Assembly (NCBI RefSeq): GCF_021390475.1
Contig: NZ_JAJUWS010000034.1
Location: 1-64,000, forward strand
Source: Streptomyces sp. ST2-7A
Lineage (GTDB): Bacteria > Actinomycetota > Actinomycetes > Streptomycetales > Streptomycetaceae
Reading direction: 5' to 3'
DNA: 64,000 bases
Numbering within the stretch: the stretch's first letter is position 1; every line of letters starts with the position of its first letter. Positions 25,072 through 33,167 of this stretch are shown piece after piece. The position numbers were made by a program, and so were the translations under genes. Under the pieces are notes generated by a model. The model saw nothing but the letters and a program-made list of their open reading frames with translations, was not told where the DNA came from and did not search any database.

Positions 25072-26340
25072 TCAGGCGGTCTCGCGGACCGCCCGGTCCA
25101 GGACGCGCAGCCCCTCGTCCAGCTCCTCGGTGGTGATGGTGAGGGCGGGCAGGAGCTTGACGACCTCGCCCTGCGGCCCGGAGGTCTCCAGCAGCAACCC
25201 CAGCTCGAAGGCCCGGGCGCAGATCGCCGAGGCGCGCGCCGGGTCGGTGAACTCCACGCCCCACACGAGCCCGCGCCCCCGGTACGAGGCGGCCGCCCCG
25301 GGGTTCTCCCGCACGATGCCGGCCAGCACGGCCTCCACCCGCTCGCCGCGGGCCAGGGTCTGCTTCTCGGTCTGGTCGTCGCGCCAGTAGGCGTCCAGGG
25401 AGGCGGCGGCGGTGACGAAGGCCGGGTTGTTGCCCCGGAAGGTGCCGTTGTGCTCGCCCGGCTCCCAGACGTCCAGCTCGGGACGGAAGAGGGTCAGGGC
25501 CATCGGCAGGCCGTAGCCGCTGATGGACTTCGACAGGGTGATGATGTCCGGCATGATGCCCGCCTCCTCGAAGGAGAAGAAGGACCCCGTGCGGCCACAG
25601 CCCATCTGGATGTCGTCCACGATCAACAGCATGTCGTGGCGGTGGCACAGGTCGGCCAGGGCGCGCAGCCACTCGGGGCGGGCCACGTTGATGCCGCCCT
25701 CGCCCTGCACGGTCTCCACGATGACGGCGGCCGGCTGGTTCAGACCCGAACCCGCGTCCTCCAGCAGCCGCTCGAACCAGATGAAGTCCGGGGTGCGGCC
25801 GTCGAGGTAGTCGTCGAAGGGCATCGGGGTGCCGTGCACCAGCGGGATGCCCGCCCCGGCCCGCTTGAAGGCGTTGCCGGTCACGGCCAGGGCGCCCAGG
25901 GACATGCCGTGGAAGGCGTTGGTGAAGGAGACGATCGCCTCGCGACCCTTGATCTTGCGGGCCAGCTTCAGCGCGGCCTCCACCGCGTTGGTGCCGGTCG
26001 GCCCGGTGAACATCACCTTGTGGTCCATGCCGCGCGGCTCCAGCACCACGTCCCGGAAGGTCTCCAGGAAGGCGCGCTTGGCGGTGGTGGACATGTCCAG
26101 GCCGTGCGTGATGCCGTCGCGCTCGAGGTAGTCCAGCAGGGCGCGTTTGAGGACCGGGTTGTTGTGCCCGTAGTTCAGGGAGCCGGCACCGGCGAAGAAG
26201 TCGAGGTAACGGTGGCCGTCCTCGTCGAACAGGACACTGCCGCGGGCACGATCGAAGACGGTGGGCCAGCCGCGGCAGTAGCTGCGCACCTCCGACTCCA
26301 CGGACTCGAAAACGCTCAGGTCGGGCTGGGTGATGGTCAC
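25072..26340 (-). CDS. ectB: Diaminobutyrate-2-oxoglutarate transaminase
   Basis: PLP-dependent class III aminotransferase of 422 residues that makes L-2,4-diaminobutyrate from aspartate semialdehyde and glutamate, the first ectoine step. Recognisable blocks are FFAGAGSLNYGHNNPVLK, FTGPTGTNAVEAALKLARK and the PLP-lysine region ITLSKSISGYGLPMAL; the preceding DDIQMGCGRTGSFFSFE provides the cofactor aspartate. It lies 129 bp downstream of ectA. Confidence 0.96.
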   Translation of the reverse strand: MTITQPDLSVFESVESEVRSYCRGWPTVFDRARGSVLFDEDGHRYLDFFAGAGSLNYGHNNPVLKRALLDYLERDGITHGLDMSTTAKRAFLETFRDVVLEPRGMDHKVMFTGPTGTNAVEAALKLARKIKGREAIVSFTNAFHGMSLGALAVTGNAFKRAGAGIPLVHGTPMPFDDYLDGRTPDFIWFERLLEDAGSGLNQPAAVIVETVQGEGGINVARPEWLRALADLCHRHDMLLIVDDIQMGCGRTGSFFSFEEAGIMPDIITLSKSISGYGLPMALTLFRPELDVWEPGEHNGTFRGNNPAFVTAAASLDAYWRDDQTEKQTLARGERVEAVLAGIVRENPGAAASYRGRGLVWGVEFTDPARASAICARAFELGLLLETSGPQGEVVKLLPALTITTEELDEGLRVLDRAVRETA

Positions 26341-26469
26341 GCTGGTATCTCCTCGCGGGAAAGGAAGGGGGTAAGACGTGCGGAATGTACGGGGGCGTCG
26401 GACATCGGGCGGCCGGCGCCGGGTGGGGCGTGGGCCATCGGGTTCCGGACGCCGGTGTCCGTCCCGGCC

Positions 26470-27006
26470 TCAGGAGCCGACGGGCCCGATGTGGTACAGA
26501 AACTCGGGCTCGTGGCCGCTCTCGGGGAAGTCGTCGGCGTCGAACAGGACCTCCCGGTGGACCGGGGCCCCGTGCCGCTCGGCGAAGGCGGTGAAAAGTC
26601 GGTTGGAGGGGACGTTGTCCGGGGTCACGGTCGTCTCGACGGTGTCCACGCCGAACTCGGCCCGGGTACGGGCCACCAGGTGGTCGAGCATGGCGGCGGC
26701 CAGGCCGTGTCCGCGGTGCGCGGAGTCCACGGCGACCTGCCAGACCAGCAGGGTGGTCGGCCGGTTGGGGCGCAGGTAACCGGTGATGAACCCGGCACAC
26801 CCGCCCTCGTCGGTCCGCGCCACCAGGGATGTGCCGGCGTGGTCCCGGCACCACAGCAGATAGCTGTACGAGGAGTTGACGTCGAGAACCCGGGAGTCAC
26901 GGGCCATGCGCCACAGGTCGGCACCGTCCTCGGTTTTCGGAACGTCGAAGGAAAAACCGGCGGGCGCTTCGGGAATTTCCACTCGGTCGATCTGTGCGGT
27001 GGTCAT
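26470..27006 (-). CDS. ectA: Diaminobutyrate acetyltransferase
   Basis: GNAT-fold acetyltransferase of 178 residues that acetylates L-2,4-diaminobutyrate at the gamma amino group. Typical EctA segments are DGADLWRMARDSRVLDVNSSY, YLLWCRDHAGTSLVA and the acetyl-CoA loop VAVDSAHRGHGLAAAML. The ATG at 27006 gives the standard N-terminal length (MTTAQIDRVEIPEAP). No strong ribosome site precedes it, suggesting a very short leader. It is the first gene of the ectABCD operon; the upstream 510-bp region is discussed separately. Confidence 0.95.
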   Translation of the reverse strand: MTTAQIDRVEIPEAPAGFSFDVPKTEDGADLWRMARDSRVLDVNSSYSYLLWCRDHAGTSLVARTDEGGCAGFITGYLRPNRPTTLLVWQVAVDSAHRGHGLAAAMLDHLVARTRAEFGVDTVETTVTPDNVPSNRLFTAFAERHGAPVHREVLFDADDFPESGHEPEFLYHIGPVGS

Positions 27007-27516
27007 GTGAGTCGAATCTAGCCGGGGTCGCCGTAGATCGCATCCGCCGAGGGGGTTCCCGGGGGTGGAGATGTGTGGTAATGGGTGCGTGCGTGTGAGG
27101 GGGCGGGAATGCACGCTTTGTCCGGTGGTTACCGCATAAAACGGGCGCACCGTGGAACCGGTCACATGTATGTAACGATGGCGGAACCCGAATGCCCCCG
27201 GGTGCGTCGCGAAAAAATTTCAAATTTTTTGGTTTGGAGACAAAGGATCAGGGAAAAAGAGAGGATTTTCCCGTCTGATTTCAGTGAAGGGTTCCACCCC
27301 GACCGGATGGATCGATCGCCGTCGAGTCGTGCCGGTTTCGGCGCGAATCGAGAATTGGTTTTCCCGTGCCCTCGTGGTTCCCGGGTGACCTCCGGGACAT
27401 CGGGGCCGTGCAAAGGGAGCATAGGGGCTCCCGGGGTCGGCCGCGCGGGAAAGGCCGGAACACGGTGCGTCGCCGCCGCCGGGCGCTCCTCCCGGGATCG
27501 GCAGGGAAGCCGGGGG
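27007..27516. promoter_or_regulatory. Upstream region of ectA with AT-rich island
   Basis: A 510-bp gene-free region expected to hold the ectA promoter. On the minus strand GGGAAC and TCT, 17 nt apart and ending about 50 bp before the ectA ATG, loosely resemble an ECF-sigma promoter; TAGATT nearby is an alternative -10. The segment from about 27100 to 27300 is strikingly AT-rich for this chromosome and contains a 19-bp A/T palindrome. No open frame is convincing. Confidence 0.4.
27212..27230. repeat. 19-bp pure A/T palindrome upstream of ectA
   Basis: AAAAAATTT-C-AAATTTTTT is perfectly symmetric about one C. In DNA of this GC content such a run is highly unlikely by chance. It lies about 210 bp upstream of ectA and resembles targets of AT-preferring nucleoid proteins such as Lsr2, or an UP-like element. 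Confidence 0.7.
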
Positions 27517-28491
27517 TCAGGCGAATCCGCCCCGCGCGGAGACCTCCGTGCCGTCCCCCGTGGCGCCCCGGACGGTGAAGAGATCACCCCCGATGTCCCG
27601 GGCCCCCTTCGGATGGTCGTACTGCGCGGCGAAGGTGTGCTCGCCGACCGGGACCACCGCGCCCTCCCGCAGTCGCCAGCGGAAGACCAACTCCCCGCCC
27701 TCCTCCACCACCGTGGTCTCCCACTCGTCGGCGGGCAGGGTCCCCCAGTCGCCGGTGTGGGAGATGCCCTCACCGGTCGGCAGTCGCACCTCCACGACGA
27801 GTTCGCGCAGGGCCCGCTCGGTGTCCAGGATCAGCAGACTCTGCGACCAGTAGGGGTTCTCCACCACGGTCGGATCGAGCAGGGCCCGGACACCGATACC
27901 GTCGGCCTCCACGGGCACCGGGGGCTCGCCGGGGTCGGGATCCCCGTCCTCCGGGGCGCCGGAGGTGCCGGTCGTCGTTCCGCCGGTGTCGGAGGGGCCG
28001 GCGTCGTCGCCTCCCGTCCCCTCGCCGCCGCCGCTCGCGGGGCCCCCAGCGACGGAGCCGTGGCCGTCGCCGCTCTCGTCGCCGCTCTCGTCGCCGCTCC
28101 CGTCGTCGGTGCCGCCGGAGGTCTCCGCCGGCTCCCGTGCCCCGTCGCTCCCCGAGGTGCCCTCGGAGGTCTCCGGCGGTCGCTCCGCCTCCCCACCGGC
28201 CGCAGGCTGCGCGTCCCCCTGGCCGGTGAGGGCGTTGACGGTGACCGTGACCCCGCCGAGGGTGGCGACGAGCGCGACGGCCACACCGGTGGTCCGCGCC
28301 CAGCCGGGCAGGCCCACCGGGGATCCCTCACCCCGGCGGCGTCCCGTCGGACGGCGGTGGCCCGGGGCGGAACCCGCCGCGGCCCGGACGGCCATGCCGC
28401 GTTCCACCCGGGCCAGCATCCGCTCCCGGTCGGGCCGATGGTCGAGCGCCGCGGCTCGCAGTCGGCCGGGCACGTCGGGTCCTTCGACCAT
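27517..28491 (-). CDS. Single-pass membrane protein paired with SigE-family sigma factor
   Basis: A 324-residue protein of unknown function. The cytoplasmic N-terminus contains RPDRERMLARVERGMA; one hydrophobic helix (TTGVAVALVATLGGVTVTV) lies near residues 67-85. A long acidic Ser/Gly/Asp/Thr-rich linker with GDESGDESGDG repeats leads to a beta-rich extracytoplasmic domain with Trp and Tyr residues (NPYWSQSLLIL, VFRWRLREGAVV). Its ATG overlaps the sigma gene stop by one base (TGATG). This position and topology suit an anti-sigma factor or sensor, but no zinc-binding anti-sigma motif is present, so the role is inferred only. Confidence 0.75.
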   Translation of the reverse strand: MVEGPDVPGRLRAAALDHRPDRERMLARVERGMAVRAAAGSAPGHRRPTGRRRGEGSPVGLPGWARTTGVAVALVATLGGVTVTVNALTGQGDAQPAAGGEAERPPETSEGTSGSDGAREPAETSGGTDDGSGDESGDESGDGHGSVAGGPASGGGEGTGGDDAGPSDTGGTTTGTSGAPEDGDPDPGEPPVPVEADGIGVRALLDPTVVENPYWSQSLLILDTERALRELVVEVRLPTGEGISHTGDWGTLPADEWETTVVEEGGELVFRWRLREGAVVPVGEHTFAAQYDHPKGARDIGGDLFTVRGATGDGTEVSARGGFA

Positions 28492-29075
28492 CAGCTACTC
28501 CGTTCCACGGCGCCCGGTTCCACGGGTCCGGCGCGCAGTACCCGCAACGGTCCGGACGGCCCCGCGCGTTCCTCCGGTTCCCGCGGCGCCAACAGGCGCT
28601 CCAATTCGGCGATGCCGCGGGAGGTCTGGCTCTTCACGGTACCGACCGATATCCCCAGGGCGGTGGCCGTCTCCCGTTCGGAGAGGTCGAAGGCGTGCCG
28701 CAGGACCACACAGGCCCGCTTGCGGTAGGGCAGCCGCTCCAGCGCGGCCCGCACGTCCACCACGGCGGGCACGTCGGGGCCGTCGGTCCGGTCGGGGCGC
28801 CCCGACCAGAACCGGGTCACCCGCCGACGTTCCCGGATCCGGCTGCGGATCCGCGAGCGGGCGAGGTTGACCACCACCCCCCGGGCGTAGGCGACGGGGT
28901 GCTCGGCGGCGCGGACCCGGTCCCAGCGGTCCCAGATGGCCAGCAGGGCGTCGGCGGCCAGATCCTCGGCCGCCTCGGCGTCCTCGCCGTGGCCGAGCAT
29001 CAGCCGCGCCAACCGCGCCAGTTCGGCGTGGTGTTCCTCGAAGAAGGCGTGGAACTCTTCGGTGGGGGTTCCCAC
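28491..29075 (-). CDS. SigE-family (TIGR02983-like) ECF sigma factor
   Basis: A 194-residue sigma-70 factor of the extracytoplasmic-function group. Region 2 spans FEEHHAELARLARLMLGHGEDAEAAEDLAADALLAIWDRWDRV. Region 4 spans LERLPYRKRACVVLRHAFDLSERETATALGISVGTVKSQTSRGI, with the helix-turn-helix at its end. The GTG at 29075 is chosen because AGGGAGG lies just upstream and it begins at the conserved region; the frame is open to 29216. It is co-translated with the membrane protein downstream. Its regulon may include the ectA promoter next door, a guess based only on proximity. Confidence 0.87.
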   Translation of the reverse strand: MGTPTEEFHAFFEEHHAELARLARLMLGHGEDAEAAEDLAADALLAIWDRWDRVRAAEHPVAYARGVVVNLARSRIRSRIRERRRVTRFWSGRPDRTDGPDVPAVVDVRAALERLPYRKRACVVLRHAFDLSERETATALGISVGTVKSQTSRGIAELERLLAPREPEERAGPSGPLRVLRAGPVEPGAVERSS

Positions 29076-29206
29076 GCCGGCCTCCCTGGAGCTGAGTTGC
29101 GCCGTTCCGCGACACCTCGGCGGTACGGGACGTCCGGACGGACGCCACCGATGTGCGGGTCCCCCGGTGAGTGCGGAGCGTAGCAGGCACTCGTAGGCTG
29201 CGAACC

Positions 29207-30325
29207 ATGAGTTCACGCCCGGTCCTGCACGTACGGGGCCACATCCTGACCGGTCCCGGTCGTGACGACGAGATTCACCATGAACTATGGGTCATTGACG
29301 GTCGCATCAGTTTCACCCGGCCCGTCTCCGGAGGCAATTCGGGGGGCCCCGACGAGCCGACGACGCTGACGGGTTGGGTGCTTCCCGGACTGGTCGACGC
29401 CCACTGCCACGTCGGCCTGGACGCCGGCGGCGCGGTGGACCGACCCACCTCCGAACGGCAGGCGCTCACCGACCGGGACGCCGGAACCCTCCTGATCCGG
29501 GACGCCGGTTCACCCGCGGACACCCGCTGGATCGACGACCGCGAGGACCTGCCGCGGATCGTCCGGGCCGGTCGGCACATCGCCCGGACCCGTCGCTACA
29601 TCCGCAACTTCGCGCACGAGATCGAGCCCGGCGACCTGGCGGCGTACGTGCGTCGGGAGGCCCGTCGCGGTGACGGCTGGGTCAAGCTCGTCGGCGACTG
29701 GATCGACCGGACGGAGGGTGATCTGACGCCCTGTTGGCCCCGGTGGGCGGTGGAGGAGGCCATCGCCGCCGCGCACGCGGAGGGCGCCAGGGTGACCGCC
29801 CACTGCTTCGCCGAGGACTCGCTGCGCGATCTGGTGGAGGCCGGCATCGACTGTGTCGAGCACGCCACCGGGCTCACCGAGGAGACCATCCCGCTGTTCG
29901 CCGAACGCGGGGTGGCGATCGTCCCCACCCTGGTCAACATCGGCACCTTCCCGCGCCTGGCGGCCGGCGGCGAGGCCAGGTACCCCCGGTGGGCGGAGCA
30001 CATGCGCCGGCTGCACGCCGGCCGGTACGACACGGTCCGGGCCGCCCGGGACGCCGGCATCCCGATCTTCGCGGGCACCGACGCCGGGGGATCCCTGGCG
30101 CACGGTCTGATCGCCGACGAGGTGGCCGAGTTGGTGCGGGCCGGGATCCCGACCGGGGAGGCGCTCTCCGCGGCCTCCTGGGGGGCCCGGGAATGGCTGG
30201 GACGGCCAGGCCCGACCGAGGGGGCCCCGGCGGACCTGGTGATCTATCCGGAGGACCCACGGGCGGACGTACGGGTTCTGGCGGCCCCCCGGCACGTGGT
30301 GCTGCGGGGGCGGGTGGTCCGCTGA
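29207..30325 (+). CDS. Amidohydrolase-superfamily protein (probably leaderless)
   Basis: Metal-dependent hydrolase of 372 residues of the imidazolonepropionase-like amidohydrolase group. Metal ligands are seen in LVDAHCHVGLD near residue 65, a possible carboxylated lysine in DGWVKLVGDW, and further ligands in TAHCF, CVEHATG and FAGTDAGG. The C-terminal beta segment (GAPADLVIYPEDPRAD) is typical. The substrate is unknown. TAGGCT (29194-29199) lies 7 nt before the ATG and no ribosome site is present, so the mRNA is probably leaderless. It is divergent from the sigma gene, 131 bp away. Confidence 0.85.
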   Translation: MSSRPVLHVRGHILTGPGRDDEIHHELWVIDGRISFTRPVSGGNSGGPDEPTTLTGWVLPGLVDAHCHVGLDAGGAVDRPTSERQALTDRDAGTLLIRDAGSPADTRWIDDREDLPRIVRAGRHIARTRRYIRNFAHEIEPGDLAAYVRREARRGDGWVKLVGDWIDRTEGDLTPCWPRWAVEEAIAAAHAEGARVTAHCFAEDSLRDLVEAGIDCVEHATGLTEETIPLFAERGVAIVPTLVNIGTFPRLAAGGEARYPRWAEHMRRLHAGRYDTVRAARDAGIPIFAGTDAGGSLAHGLIADEVAELVRAGIPTGEALSAASWGAREWLGRPGPTEGAPADLVIYPEDPRADVRVLAAPRHVVLRGRVVR

Positions 30326-30767
30326 GCGGTCGGTGGGGTGGCCCGGTGCCGGATGCCGGGGCGCCGCGACCCGATGGCCGTGGTCACCGTCCCGGTCGCC
30401 GCGGCCGACGCGGGTGGGGACACAACGACCGACGTGGGCGCAGCGAACACCAACCCTCCGAACGGAAATCCGAAATCCACTCCTTCGGGTGAAGACGGAG
30501 GGATCAACCTGACGTTTCCCGGACGTGGCGTCAAGGATGACCGCGTCCCGTTCGCCGCATCGGGTGACGGAGGGCCCGGAAACCACCCGGGTTCCGCCAC
30601 ACACCGTTCACCCCGCCGGGGGCGGGCGCGTCCGCACCCCGTGATCCACGTGATCCGTGACCGCCACGGTCCCGTTCTCCGCCGGTGTTACCGGTGAGCC
30701 GGCCGATCCCGTGGCCCACCCGGTTCCCCGTGCGCGTGCCCGCCCCCGGTCCGGCGACACCGTCCCT
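30326..30767 (+). other. Intergenic leader region before the LAxTG protein gene
   Basis: No gene is supported in this 442-bp stretch. Its middle is less GC-rich than usual and contains a compact foldable segment at 30454-30502 (listed separately). There are also two related blocks, CGGGTGAAGACGGAGGG (30486-30502) and CGGGTGACGGAGGG (about 30561-30574). It may be a long structured 5' leader. Confidence 0.4.
30454..30502 (+). ncRNA. Candidate structured RNA (three-way junction)
   Basis: CCCTCCG (30454-30460) pairs exactly with CGGAGGG (30496-30502). Inside are two hairpins, CGG-AAAT-CCG (30463-30472) and CTTC-GGGT-GAAG (30483-30494). The pattern of a closing helix with two enclosed hairpins and A-rich joints is riboswitch-like, but it matches no class I can name. 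It lies about 265 bp upstream of the LAxTG protein gene. Confidence 0.3.
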
Positions 30768-31784
30768 ATGTGGGGGTCCCAACCCGTGTTCCGCTCTGCC
30801 TGTTCCCGTACCGGCGCCCGCCGCGCGGCCGTCCTGCTCACCACCGTCGTCCTGCTCTCCGCCGGCGCCGCCCCCGCCCTCGCCCTCGCCGACAAGGGCG
30901 GACGGCCCCCGGCCGACGGTGGCGCGGGGGCGGCGGGCGCCGCGGTGCTGCGCACCGGTCTGGACGTGGCGCTGCTCAACCGTTCCGTCGAACTGCCCCT
31001 GTTCGTCTCCCTCAACGAGGTCACCGCCCCCTCCGGCGAGGCCGTCGCGGAGAAGACCACCCTGACCGCCACCCTCGACGGCGTCGATGACGGCACCCCC
31101 TTCCGAGTACTGGACGCCGAGGTGGCCACCGCCCGGGCGGCCGTGGACGACGTCCTCGCCGAGGCGGAGGCAGACCTCGTCGACGCCGTCGTGCACGTCC
31201 CCGGTCTGTCGTTGGTCTCCGTCGTCGAGGTGGACGCCGTCTCCGCCCGCGTCCACTGCCCCGCCGAGGGGGAGCCCACGGCCGAGGTGGAGCTCCCCGG
31301 CGCGGTCACCGTCCTCGGACAGCGGGTCACCACGACCGCCGAGGGGGAGACGTCGGTGCGGGTGCCGGGGGTGGGAGAGGTCCGACTGGACCTCGCCGTG
31401 CGATCGGTCACCGGCTCCGAAGCCGCCGCCGCGGCTCTCGAGCTCGCGGTGGAAGTCAACCCGTTGGATCTCAACGTGGCCGAGGTCGAGGGGCGGATCA
31501 CCCTCGCGGAGGTCTCCTGTGCCTCGCCCGTTCCGGTCCCGGCCGACCGGTCGGTCCCGGCCGAGCCGCAGGCGCCCGCCGACCCGGCGGCCGAGGAGCC
31601 GGAGGCCGGCGATCCCCGTCCGCGGACCGTCGCGCGCGAATCGGAGCGCTCCGAGGAGCCCGGCTTGGCCGCCACCGGAGGTGACGCCGCCACGCCCTGG
31701 CTCGCCGGTGGTGCCGCCGTCCTGCTCGGGGCGGGCTCCCTGTTGATGATCGGACGCCGCCGCTCCGCCGCCCACCACGACTGA
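30768..31784 (+). CDS. SCO1860-like LAxTG-anchored surface protein
   Basis: A secreted protein of about 338 residues. It has an N-terminal signal peptide (basic RTGARR, then AAVLLTTVVLLSAGAAPALALA), a valine-rich ectodomain without recognised catalytic motifs, and a Pro/Glu-rich stalk. The C-terminal sorting signal comprises GLAATGG, a hydrophobic helix and RRR. LAxTG is the recognition motif of class E sortases in Streptomyces, so the mature protein is expected on the cell wall. It resembles the SCO1860 family, named for an LAETG motif. The start is uncertain between ATG 30768 and GTG 30786. No sortase gene is nearby. Confidence 0.82.
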   Translation: MWGSQPVFRSACSRTGARRAAVLLTTVVLLSAGAAPALALADKGGRPPADGGAGAAGAAVLRTGLDVALLNRSVELPLFVSLNEVTAPSGEAVAEKTTLTATLDGVDDGTPFRVLDAEVATARAAVDDVLAEAEADLVDAVVHVPGLSLVSVVEVDAVSARVHCPAEGEPTAEVELPGAVTVLGQRVTTTAEGETSVRVPGVGEVRLDLAVRSVTGSEAAAAALELAVEVNPLDLNVAEVEGRITLAEVSCASPVPVPADRSVPAEPQAPADPAAEEPEAGDPRPRTVARESERSEEPGLAATGGDAATPWLAGGAAVLLGAGSLLMIGRRRSAAHHD

Positions 31785-31802
31785 GCCGTATCCGTCCGAA
31801 CG

Positions 31803-31873
31803 GGGCGGGGGGCCCCCCCCCCCCTGCCGCGGGGGGGCCCCCCCCCCCCCACCCCGACGACCGTGCGTCGGGG
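31803..31873. terminator. Poly-G/poly-C hairpin and second hairpin after the LAxTG gene
   Basis: Runs of 6 G (31807-31812), 12 C (31813-31824), 7 G (31831-31837) and 13 C (31838-31850) can pair. A cleaner stem follows: CCCCGACG (31852-31859) with CGTCGGGG (31866-31873). It lies between convergent genes and probably terminates both. The homopolymers are also prone to slippage. Confidence 0.6.
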
Positions 31874-31929
31874 AGCCCCGCCCGCTCCATCCCGTTCCCG
31901 TCCCACCGTGTCCCGGCCCGGGGACGGAC

Positions 31930-33075
31930 TCAGGTCACCCCGACCCGCACCAGCGCGGCGCGCAGCGCCTCCGTGGTGGCGGCGTCGCGTACCGCCAACC
32001 GCAGCCACCGTCGGCCCAGCCCGGGGAAGGTGTCGCCGCGCCGCACCGCGAACCCCTCCTCCCGCAGCCGTTCCCGGACCCGATCCGCCCGGGCGTGTTC
32101 CACCAACAGGAACGGCCCCCGGGGCGCCGGTGTGGCTCCCCTCAGCTCCTCGAACCCCGACAACGCGGACATCAGCAGCTCCCGTCGGGTCACCGTCCGC
32201 CGGGCGGCCGCCTCGGCCTCGGCCAGCGCCCCCGGCGAGCAGCACGCCTCGGCCGCCGCCAGGGCGGGCGTCCCCACCGGCCACAGGTGCCGCCCCCGAC
32301 CCAACTCGCGGATCGTGCGCGGGGAGGCCAGCACATAACCGATCCGCAGGCCCGCCAGCCCCCAGGTCTTGGTGAGACTGCGGATCACCACCAGGCCCGG
32401 CACCTCATCGACCAGACCCGCCACGGACTCCCGCTCGCCCGGCACGGCGTCGATGAATGCCTCGTCCACCACCAGCAGCCGGCCCGGTCGCGCGGCGGCG
32501 ACGACAGCCTCCGCCGGGTGCAGTACCGAGGTGGGGTTGGTGGGGTTGCCGATCACCACCGCGTCCGCCTCCGCCGGCACCGACGCGGGATCCCAGCGGA
32601 AGCCGTCCACCGCCGACAGCAGGAGTCGCCCCGGGCGGTGCCCGGCGTCCCGCAGGGCCGCCTCGGGCTCGGTGAACTGGGGGTGGACCACCACGGGCCG
32701 CCGGATCCCCTCCAGCCGGGCCAGCAGCACGAAGGCCTCGGCCGCGCCGGCGGTCAGCAGCACCCGGTCGGGCGCCAGGCCGTGCCGGCGGGCCACCGCC
32801 AGCCGGGCCGCCGTGTCGTCCGGATACGCCGCGAGATCGGCGAGCGAGGCGGCGAGGCGCTCGCGCAGCCAGTCGGGCGGCGTATCGGCGCGGACGTTCA
32901 CCGCCAGGTCGACCAGACCGGCGCCGGCGCCGCGGACCTCGGCGTCGCCGTGGTGCCGCAGGTCCGGCTCGTTCGCCGTCCCGTCGTTCGCCGGCGACCC
33001 CGGCCGTCGGACGGGTGCCGGGCCGGGCGTCCCCGTTCCGGCGGTGCCCGTGGTGTCGGTGGTTCCGGTGTCCAT
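31930..33075 (-). CDS. cobC: CobC-like PLP-dependent aminotransferase/decarboxylase
   Basis: Fold-type I PLP enzyme of 381 residues related to the Rv2231c/CobC group, thought to act on threonine phosphate to supply the aminopropanol arm of cobalamin. Visible motifs are VIGNPTNPTSVLHP, the cofactor aspartate in LLVVDEAFIDAVPG and the PLP lysine in VIRSLTKTWGLAGLRIGY. The N-terminal 40 residues are low-complexity (Thr/Gly/Asp repeats). The ATG at 33075 is preceded by GGGGAAG. It is the last gene of the cob operon, 92 bp after the cobE-like gene. Threonine-phosphate decarboxylation itself is inferred from family and context. Confidence 0.85.
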   Translation of the reverse strand: MDTGTTDTTGTAGTGTPGPAPVRRPGSPANDGTANEPDLRHHGDAEVRGAGAGLVDLAVNVRADTPPDWLRERLAASLADLAAYPDDTAARLAVARRHGLAPDRVLLTAGAAEAFVLLARLEGIRRPVVVHPQFTEPEAALRDAGHRPGRLLLSAVDGFRWDPASVPAEADAVVIGNPTNPTSVLHPAEAVVAAARPGRLLVVDEAFIDAVPGERESVAGLVDEVPGLVVIRSLTKTWGLAGLRIGYVLASPRTIRELGRGRHLWPVGTPALAAAEACCSPGALAEAEAAARRTVTRRELLMSALSGFEELRGATPAPRGPFLLVEHARADRVRERLREEGFAVRRGDTFPGLGRRWLRLAVRDAATTEALRAALVRVGVT

Positions 33076-33167
33076 CGTCTTCCCCCTGCCGTTCGTCGTC
33101 GTACTCGTGCGCCCGTGTCGGAGGGGCGTGTTCCCCCGTCGGGAAGGACGGCGGTCGCCCGGCGCGA

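Noticed and set aside
30326..30767. A c-di-AMP (ydaO-type) riboswitch before the LAxTG gene
   Set aside because: GGGTGAAG-like blocks are reminiscent, but the required conserved joints and the two-half architecture could not be found; kept only as an unclassified structured RNA.
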